DNA of 64,000 bases from Caldatribacterium sp051549785 (GTDB taxonomy: Bacteria > Atribacterota > Atribacteria > Atribacterales > Caldatribacteriaceae): NCBI RefSeq assembly GCF_051549785.1, contig NZ_CP189974.1, forward strand, positions 930,001 to 994,000, read 5' to 3'. Position 1 is the first letter of the stretch; each line of letters begins with the position of its first letter. The translations under genes and the position numbers were made by a program. Below are positions 58,516 through 64,000 of this stretch, piece after piece. Below the pieces are notes generated by a model. That model was not told where the DNA came from and made no database searches. It saw only the letters and a list, made by a program, of their open reading frames with translations.

Positions 58516-59190
58516 ATGGGCGTCTTTGAAGGACTCCGCTTCGACGAACACGGCCTTATCCCTGCGGTGGTCCAGGATGTGGTTACGGGGAAGGTCCTCA
58601 TGGTGGCCTACATGAACGAGGAGGCCCTTCGGAAGACCTTGGAGACACGGACCACCTGGTTCTACAGCCGGAGCCGGAAAGCCCTCTGGCACAAGGGAGA
58701 AACGAGTGGCCACGTGCAGCATGTTGAGAAGGTCTATGTGGACTGTGACCGGGATTGCCTCCTCGTCCAGGTGCGGCAGGAAGGCGTGGCCTGCCACACG
58801 GGGTTTTTCTCGTGCTTCCACCGGATGGTTGAGGATACAGAGATTTCCGAACCCCGGGCATCCTGCCCTGCCTCGCCGCTTCTTGCCTTCCTTGGGGATC
58901 TGTTCTCGGTCATTGAGGAGCGGGCAGATCGCCCCTCTCCCTCTTCGTACACGGCAAGACTCCTCGCCGAGGGGAAGGAGAAAATTCTCCGGAAAGTTGC
59001 CGAAGAAGCCACCGAGGTCCTCCTTGCTGCTTTTGAGGGGGAAGAAACCCGCAGGGACCGCCTCCGGTATGAGGTGGCCGATCTCCTGTACCACTTGCTT
59101 GTTTTACTGAAGCATGAGGGGCTGACGTATGCCGAGGTCATGGAGGAACTGAGGAATCGGCATATCAAGGCTCAAACGACCACATCCTGA
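58516..59190 (+). CDS. hisIE: HisIE bifunctional PR-AMP cyclohydrolase/PR-ATP pyrophosphatase
   Basis: HisIE carries steps two and three of histidine synthesis. The 224-residue fusion has the HisI domain (about 1-115, with GKVLMVAYMNEEALRKTLET, TTWFYSRSRKALWHKGETSGH and the zinc Cys in DCDRDCLLVQV) and the HisE domain (about 125-215, ILRKVAEEATEVLLAAFEGE, DLLYHLLVLL). It closes the his run. The phosphodiester glycosidase gene follows after 12 bases and may be cotranscribed. Confidence 0.95.
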   Translation: MGVFEGLRFDEHGLIPAVVQDVVTGKVLMVAYMNEEALRKTLETRTTWFYSRSRKALWHKGETSGHVQHVEKVYVDCDRDCLLVQVRQEGVACHTGFFSCFHRMVEDTEISEPRASCPASPLLAFLGDLFSVIEERADRPSPSSYTARLLAEGKEKILRKVAEEATEVLLAAFEGEETRRDRLRYEVADLLYHLLVLLKHEGLTYAEVMEELRNRHIKAQTTTS

Positions 59191-59202
59191 GGTGATGCTC
59201 CT

Positions 59203-60981
59203 TTGCAAAGGAAAGCCTGGAAACCCCCTTTAGGGCTCCTTGTCGTTTTCCTGGTTCTGGGGCTTCTGGCCTCTGTGGCTTTTGCCCAGCTCACTCCGGT
59301 CACCTGGGGGGATTTCCTGAAGTCCCTGAATGGTATCCTTGGGACTTCGCTCTCCCTTCCTTCAGGGAAAAAGCCGGCTGATCCGGTTGCACGCCTTGAA
59401 GCGGTGAAGGCCATCCTCCAGGCGCTCTCCTACGATGACCTTCTGTCTTTTGTGGATACCCGGAATGTCATCTTTCAGGACATTGGGGATCTCGGTGATG
59501 AAGACCGGCGTTGGCTTTTCCTGGCAGCATCTTTAGAACCCCCCCTCATCCGGGGGGATATCTCCGGTAATGTCTTCCCAAGAAGGGTCCTGAGTGCTCA
59601 GGAATTCACCATCATGAAGGAAACCCTGAAGAAATACGCCCGGGGGGATATCCGCTTTGAGCGCCGCAAAAGCATCCATCCTAACCTTGAACTTGTGGTG
59701 AAGAAATGGGGATTTTCTCCGCTCGCCCGACAGACCGCCGGGCAAACGGCGGGCTCCTCTTTAGGGGTTTCCGGCGAGATGTTTCTCCTGCAGGTTGGGG
59801 CTTATGGGGAGAAAGAGCGGGCTCAGAGGGTGGCCGGGTGGCTCAAGGAACTCGGGTATTCCGCGAGTGTCATCGAGGAAGGGGGGCTTTTCAAGGTTCG
59901 GGTTGGGCCGTACAAAAAGGAGGAGCTTGCCGCTTTTCGAGCTCGCCTGGAGAAGCAGGGTTTTCCCTCGTATCCTGTGGCTTTAGGGGGAACCGGAAAG
60001 AGCGAGGAAGCCCTTCCTCCCGGACCCTTCTTTACCCTGGCCCTCATTTTTGATCCGCTTGATGCGCCATTCCGTCTCAGAGTTGCCCTGGCAAAGGACC
60101 AGGTGATGGACCGGGAAAAAACGAGCGACATTGCCCGGCGCCATGGGGCGCTCTTTGCCATGAATGCGAGTTTCTTTGCTGAAAACGGTGACCCCATAGG
60201 GCTGCTCATGATCGATGGACGTGTGCTCTCTGAACCCCAGAAGGGGTGGTACTCGGCAGGGTTCACCACGGAGAATCACCTCGTGATCGGGGAAACCCGT
60301 CTTGAGTGCAGGGCCATTGGGGAAAGGGGCGAGGTGGTGGTTCAGGGCATCAACCGCCTGAACAACGGGAACGAGGTGACCTTCTACGATTTCTTCTTCG
60401 GTAACGAGACTCCTCCCCAGGGGGGAGTTGAGGTCATCGTTCGGGGTGGTGTAGTGCAGGAAGTCCGCCTTGATGGGAAGGGAAAAACCCTTATCCCCCG
60501 GGATGGTTTCATCCTCCTTGGCCGGGGTCAGGGAGCGCAGAGCCTCCGCGAGACCTTTCGACCCGGCGACCGTGTGCGAGTGCGGATGGTCTTGTTTTCC
60601 TCGCCAGAACAGCTTGAGGAGTGGCGGAAAGTCCGGTACGCTGTGAGCGGAGGCCCGCTCCTTTTCTTTGAGGGGCAACCTGGGCCTTTTGGGGACTTCA
60701 ATCCTGATATTGTGGCCAAACGGCACCCTCGCACGGTGGTGGGGAACCTCGAGGATGGGCGTGTACTCTTTCTCACCGTCGATGGGAGGCGACCGGGGCA
60801 CAGTGTGGGGATGACGATTGAGGAACTCGTTGCAGAACTGAAGACGTACCGAATGAGATCTGCTCTGAACCTCGACGGTGGAGGGTCGACGACCTTCTAC
60901 CTTGAGGGGAAAATCCTCAACCTTCCCTCAGACCTTCTGGGAGAACGCAAGGTTGCGTCGGCCATTCTGCTCTGTCCATGA
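59203..60981 (+). CDS. Exported phosphodiester glycosidase-like protein with SPOR domain
   Basis: The 592-residue protein begins with a signal peptide (PLGLLVVFLVLGLLASVAFA) and a helical region. A SPOR domain (about 185-260, FLLQVGAYGEKERAQRVAGWLKELGYSASVI and FKVRVGPYKKEEL) comes next. The C-terminal NAGPA-type domain has AMNASFF, GGPLLFF, RHPRTVVG and LDGGGSTTFY, typical of phosphodiester glycosidases that remove N-acetylglucosamine from sugar phosphodiesters. SPOR binds denuded peptidoglycan. The TTG start has GAGGTGA upstream. Confidence 0.83.
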   Translation: MQRKAWKPPLGLLVVFLVLGLLASVAFAQLTPVTWGDFLKSLNGILGTSLSLPSGKKPADPVARLEAVKAILQALSYDDLLSFVDTRNVIFQDIGDLGDEDRRWLFLAASLEPPLIRGDISGNVFPRRVLSAQEFTIMKETLKKYARGDIRFERRKSIHPNLELVVKKWGFSPLARQTAGQTAGSSLGVSGEMFLLQVGAYGEKERAQRVAGWLKELGYSASVIEEGGLFKVRVGPYKKEELAAFRARLEKQGFPSYPVALGGTGKSEEALPPGPFFTLALIFDPLDAPFRLRVALAKDQVMDREKTSDIARRHGALFAMNASFFAENGDPIGLLMIDGRVLSEPQKGWYSAGFTTENHLVIGETRLECRAIGERGEVVVQGINRLNNGNEVTFYDFFFGNETPPQGGVEVIVRGGVVQEVRLDGKGKTLIPRDGFILLGRGQGAQSLRETFRPGDRVRVRMVLFSSPEQLEEWRKVRYAVSGGPLLFFEGQPGPFGDFNPDIVAKRHPRTVVGNLEDGRVLFLTVDGRRPGHSVGMTIEELVAELKTYRMRSALNLDGGGSTTFYLEGKILNLPSDLLGERKVASAILLCP

Positions 60982-61715
60982 TTCGTGTTGGTGTCTGTGG
61001 TTTCCCGAGGAAACGGGCTGAACTCTTCCGTTGCCTCGATGTGGTGGAGGTCCAGAAGACCTTTTATACCTTCGTTCCTCTGGAAAGCCTTGTCCGCCTT
61101 CGAGAAGAAGCTCCGCCATCTTTCGCGTTCACCATGAAGGCTTTTCAGGGCATTACTCATCCGGCCTCTTCCCCTACGTACCGGCGTACCCGGCTTCCTT
61201 CAGATTTTCGTCTCGAAAACCTGGGGTTCTTTCAAGACACTGAAGAAGTGGCATTGTGTGCTCGTTCCACCTTTGAGGAGGCAATGGCCCTGCAGGCGAA
61301 GGCGATCGTCTTCCAGTGTCCTCCTTCGTTCACCCCAACCTTGGAACACCGGCAAAACCTGGTCCGGTTCTTTGAGCGTTTCCCCCGAAAGGGGGTGCTC
61401 CTTGCCTGGGAACCCCGAGGGGAATGGCGAGAAGAGGACATCCGCGCCCTCTGCCAGGAGCTCGACCTCGTCCACGTTGTGGACCCCTTTAAGGATTCTC
61501 CCCAGTGGGGGGAGATTGTGTACTTCCGCCTGCACGGTAAGGGGTCCTACCGGTACCGCTATAGCGACGAGGACCTTCGTTTCCTTGCGAAACTCCTTAA
61601 GGCGTCTCCAAAAGACGCCTTCTGCCTTTTCAATAACGTCCCGATGTTTGAGAACGCCTTAAGTCTCAGAGCAATGCTCTCGCTCTTTCCCGGAGACCCT
61701 TCCGGAGAATCTTGA
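60978..61715 (+). CDS. DUF72 family protein
   Basis: The 245-residue DUF72 (YecE-like) TIM-barrel protein begins RVGVCGFPRKRAELFRCLDVVEVQKTFYTF and continues with FAFTMKAFQGITHP, VFQCPPSF, LLAWEPRGEW and YFRLHGKGSYRYRYSDEDLR. The family is common but its function is unknown. It overlaps the upstream gene by 4 bases and ends 50 bases inside the convergent HAD gene. Confidence 0.85.
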   Translation: MIRVGVCGFPRKRAELFRCLDVVEVQKTFYTFVPLESLVRLREEAPPSFAFTMKAFQGITHPASSPTYRRTRLPSDFRLENLGFFQDTEEVALCARSTFEEAMALQAKAIVFQCPPSFTPTLEHRQNLVRFFERFPRKGVLLAWEPRGEWREEDIRALCQELDLVHVVDPFKDSPQWGEIVYFRLHGKGSYRYRYSDEDLRFLAKLLKASPKDAFCLFNNVPMFENALSLRAMLSLFPGDPSGES

Positions 61716-62334
61716 GGAGGTCCCTTGGGGAGGAGAGGACGAAATCCGGGTGCATACCAAGCACCCGTTCACGTTCCAGCGCTCCCCAGAGGGCCAGGGC
61801 AAAAGGCACTCCTGCTAAGCGAGCCGCGGTGATATCGTACACGCTGTCTCCAAGAAAGAGTGCCTCTTGAGGAGTGACGGAGAGCTTCTCGCAGGCCAAA
61901 AGCAGGGGATCCGGATATGGTTTGGGGCGGGGAGCATCCTCAGCGCAGATGATGACCTTGAAGAAATGGTTGAGCCCCAGGTGGTCGAACTGGTAGCTCA
62001 TCTCTGAGCGCACTTTGGCCGTGACGATTGCCATAGGGATGTCCGCCTCTTTGAGCGTTTCCAGGACCTCCCGCATCCCCGAAAAAACTCGCACCTTGGG
62101 CATGGCTTCCTTGATGAGGTCCTGCCATCGCCTGACGAAGTCCTGAGATTTGTTCTCGGGAATACCGAGTTTACGCACCGTCTCTGGGCTTGGAATACCC
62201 AGGGTGAACACGAAGTCCTCCTTTGGCCTGTTTTCTCCCGTGAACTCCTGATAGGCCTTCTGTATGGCCTCAAGGAGGAGCGGGTTGGTATCGGTGATGG
62301 TTCCGTCTATGTCGAAGATAACAGCCCTTGTCAT
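61666..62334 (-). CDS. HAD-superfamily phosphatase (Gph/PpaX type)
   Basis: This 222-residue phosphatase has the HAD motif I FDIDGTITDT with nucleophile Asp, a helical cap (about 18-80), motif II VTAK, the motif III Lys in RPKPYPDPLLLA, and the motif IV LGDSVYDITAARLAG. Phosphoglycolate, pyrophosphate or a sugar phosphate could be the substrate. ATG 62334 has an extended -10 (TGGTATAAT) about 45 bases upstream on the minus strand. It overlaps the DUF72 gene tail to tail by 50 bases. Confidence 0.87.
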   Translation of the reverse strand: MTRAVIFDIDGTITDTNPLLLEAIQKAYQEFTGENRPKEDFVFTLGIPSPETVRKLGIPENKSQDFVRRWQDLIKEAMPKVRVFSGMREVLETLKEADIPMAIVTAKVRSEMSYQFDHLGLNHFFKVIICAEDAPRPKPYPDPLLLACEKLSVTPQEALFLGDSVYDITAARLAGVPFALALWGALERERVLGMHPDFVLSSPRDLLKILRKGLRERARALL

Positions 62335-62401
62335 GGTCTCACGCTCCGGATTTTTCGACTTCCTCTCATTATACCAGGGGTGTCAAGGGATTTGGCGGAG
62401 A

Positions 62402-62430
62402 CCATCCCAGAGGCCGGGCCTCCGGGATGG
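62402..62430 (-). terminator. Hairpin downstream of msrAB
   Basis: CCATCCC-GAGGC paired with GCCTC-GGGATGG, about 13 bp with one mismatch and a 3-base loop. There is no T-run on the minus strand, so it may act as an RNA 3' end or a weak terminator. Confidence 0.55.
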
Positions 62431-62438
62431 CAAGGAAC

Positions 62439-63482
62439 TCACTCTTCAAAGAGCTTCCGGTACTCGCCGTACCCCTCTTTCTCCAGGTCTTCTTTGGGGA
62501 TGAACCGCAGGGCAGCGGAGTTGATGCAGTAGCGTTTCCCGGTGGGCGGGGGCCCGTCGTCAAAAACGTGCCCCAGGTGGGAATCGGCGTGGCGGCTTCG
62601 GACTTCAATGCGCACCATGAAGTGGCTGCGGTCCACCACCTCGACGATATTGTCCGGTTCAAGCGGCCGGGTGAAGCTCGGCCATCCGGTCCCAGAGTCG
62701 AACTTGTCCAGGGAACTGAAGAGGGGCTCTCCAGAGACGGTGTCCACGTAAATGCCTTCACGCTTGTTGTTCCAGTACTCGTTCTGGAACGGTGGTTCGG
62801 TGGCGTTTTCCTGGGTGACCTGGAACTGAAGAGGTGTGAGCTTCTGGCGCAGGATTTCTGGAGACGGCTTCTTGAAGTTCTCCCAGGGCTTCTGCCAGTG
62901 TCTCTTTCGGAACTCGTCCCGGCCGGAGTGGGAACGGTAGAGCTCATACCGCAGCGGACACTTCTTGTAGTAGTCCTGGTGGTACTCCTCGGCCCGGTAG
63001 AAGGTAGAGGCAGGGAGGATTTCAGTGACAATGGGTTTTCCAAACTTCCCCGATTGCTCCAGAGCCCGCTTCGATTGTTCTGCTGCGATGCGCTGGGCTT
63101 CGCTGTGGAAGAAAATGGCGGTGCGGTACTGGGGACCTCGGTCGACGAACTGCCCTCCCGGATCGGTAGGGTCGATGTTCTTCCAGAAGACCTCAAGGAG
63201 CTCCTCATAGGCGACCTTTTCCGGATCGTAGGTTACCTGGACGGCTTCGAAGTGGCCGGTTGTTCCAGAACACACTTCCTCATACGTGGGGTTTTCGGTG
63301 TGTCCCCCGGTGTACCCGGCGACGACCTCAACCACCCCGGGGATGTTCTCGAAAACACTCTCCATGCACCAGAAGCACCCACCGGCGAAGGTGGCCTTTT
63401 CAAGGTTTTCCTGGGCGAAAGCGGCCTGGACCCTGAAGAGCAAGAGGGCCAGGGTTATGGCGACAAAAAGGATGTTGCCCAT
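62439..63482 (-). CDS. msrAB: Exported MsrA-MsrB methionine sulfoxide reductase
   Basis: This fusion enzyme reduces both S- and R-methionine sulfoxides. The 347-residue chain starts with a cleavable signal (ILFVAITLALLLFRVQAAFAQ). The MsrA domain (about 30-190) has catalytic GGCFWCMES, and the MsrB domain (about 205-345) has GTGWPSFTRP and the nucleophile in GKRYCINSAALRF. The zinc-binding Cys of many MsrBs is not seen in this region. Export suggests envelope repair. ATG 63482 is preferred (GAGG 8 bases upstream). ATG 63488 and GTG 63491 are alternatives. Confidence 0.93.
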   Translation of the reverse strand: MGNILFVAITLALLLFRVQAAFAQENLEKATFAGGCFWCMESVFENIPGVVEVVAGYTGGHTENPTYEEVCSGTTGHFEAVQVTYDPEKVAYEELLEVFWKNIDPTDPGGQFVDRGPQYRTAIFFHSEAQRIAAEQSKRALEQSGKFGKPIVTEILPASTFYRAEEYHQDYYKKCPLRYELYRSHSGRDEFRKRHWQKPWENFKKPSPEILRQKLTPLQFQVTQENATEPPFQNEYWNNKREGIYVDTVSGEPLFSSLDKFDSGTGWPSFTRPLEPDNIVEVVDRSHFMVRIEVRSRHADSHLGHVFDDGPPPTGKRYCINSAALRFIPKEDLEKEGYGEYRKLFEE

Positions 63483-63818
63483 CTCCATCACCTCTTCCCC
63501 CTGAAAGAGGTTTTGTCTTCTTTTTATTCCTTCCTCGCCGCAACCTGTCTTTCCCCTTTTCGGGTGGGCTCGCGTTTGTCCAGGTGTCGCTTGAGGTCAC
63601 CCACCGCTTGCAGGAGTAGGGGGAAGTTCTTCCATGAACAGGAAACATCCTGTGGAGGACAGAGAAGTCTCGAGTTAGCGCCCTGTGAGCGTACACCGGG
63701 TCGCCCGACCGGGAATGCTCCCGAACTTCTCACCGGTACAGGGATCGCTCTACTTCTTTCTGGATCTGCTGTTTGGGCCCGAGCCCAGGCAGGCTCCAGG
63801 GCTTTGGTTTCCTTCTGG
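63483..63818 (-). other. Region upstream of msrAB, possible decayed gene
   Basis: A minus-strand frame (63524-63838) shows an acceptable coding pattern at its start (YSQKETKALEPAWARAQ) and at its end (LQAVGDLKRHLDKREPTRKGERQVAARKE), but the middle has poor codon use. A small hairpin CCTCTT/AAGAGG lies by the msrAB SD. No known domain is recognised. Confidence 0.3.
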
Positions 63819-64000
63819 CTATAGCAGCAGTCCAACAAGCTCCTGCGGTGCCGGTGAGACTCCTGGTGATGCTCCGGGGGACGCTATAGGAGATGCCTCA
63901 GGGGACGCTTCTGGTAGGGCTTCGGGTTGTGGGTTCTGGGGTCCGCACGAAGGTAGCAAAGAGCATGGTAACGATGCAGAGTACCGGGGTGGTCCTCTTT
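63819..64000 (-). CDS. C-terminal fragment with PEASP-type repeats (partial)
   Basis: This partial minus-strand frame runs in from the right edge and ends at 63819. About 60 residues are visible, finishing with PEASPEASPIASPGASPGVSPAP, a linker like the Pro/Ser one in the amidase at 54.3 kb. The part towards the edge of the window looks better coded in another frame, with VLCIVTMLFATFV as a possible membrane segment, so a frameshift may separate the two. The product is unknown. Confidence 0.35.
   Translation of the reverse strand, partial: RGPPRYSASLPCSLLPSCGPQNPQPEALPEASPEASPIASPGASPGVSPAPQELVGLLL

Noticed and set aside
62328..63824. Plus-strand frame of about 500 codons opposite msrAB
   Set aside because: The opposite strand encodes a complete MsrA-MsrB with both catalytic motifs.

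Overview
The window is a continuous, gene-dense bacterial chromosome segment of moderately high GC. Starts are often GTG or TTG, purine-rich Shine-Dalgarno (SD) sites are common, and many genes overlap as ATGA or GTGA. The organism is a diderm: it has TolC-like channels, a MacA/MacB exporter, several lipobox proteins and an exported MsrAB. Housekeeping enzymes occur beside SpoVS, a GerM-domain protein, DUF503 and an archease/RtcB pair. That mix suggests a deep-branching, probably thermophilic, anaerobic lineage such as Atribacterota/Caldatribacterium, but this is inferred from gene content and is not proven. I saw no insertion sequence, prophage or CRISPR array.

Layout. 1-970 (minus): start of an F-type ATP synthase operon. 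1070-8230: tRNA-Gly, then the translation/RNA operon nusA-ylxR-infB-DUF503-rbfA-nrnA-truB-ribF. 8233-14024: a MacAB-type export operon flanked by two different TolC-like genes, ending on a convergent tRNA-Gln. 14243-18492: a tandem DJ-1/PfpI protein, a DUF523-DUF1722 protein, a lipoprotein serpin and methylglyoxal synthase. 18566-25296: a TPR protein and a rhamnose-type sugar ABC transporter (rhaSTPQ) with a DeoR regulator. 25382-27903: a putative sigma-28 promoter and a cyclic-di-GMP-I riboswitch before a lipoprotein metalloprotease, facing a surface lipoprotein gene. 28818-33199: an orphan BcrA/HgdC-type activase, dihydroxyacetone kinase subunits and a DUF2207 membrane protein.

33448-40605: tRNA-Met, tilS, hpt, ftsH, a thioesterase, a KtrA-like protein, a DUF89 protein, a NUDIX hydrolase, spoVS, HU and tRNA-Arg. 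40827-48558: a PlsC-like acyltransferase with a zinc ribbon. Then comes a serine-type T-box leader ahead of a degenerate class V aminotransferase, serA, archease, rtcB, serS and a Gfo/Idh/MocA oxidoreductase, followed by tRNA-Ser. 48578-55611: yjbQ, membrane proteins including a rhomboid and a split LysO-like exporter, and the minus-strand operon ssb-amidase-gerM-rph-rdgB. 55798-61715: hisBHAFIE, a SPOR/phosphodiester-glycosidase protein and a DUF72 protein. 61666-64000 (minus): a HAD phosphatase, MsrAB and a possibly decayed partial reading frame.

The most interesting unit is 25382-27903. A flagellar-type promoter, a c-di-GMP aptamer and an SD-masking hairpin stand in series before a secreted zinc protease whose convergent neighbour is a possible surface substrate. 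This would link motility and biofilm state to proteolysis of the cell surface. The second is the serine T-box operon, which appears to put RNA repair (RtcB/archease) under the same signal as serine synthesis and serine charging.
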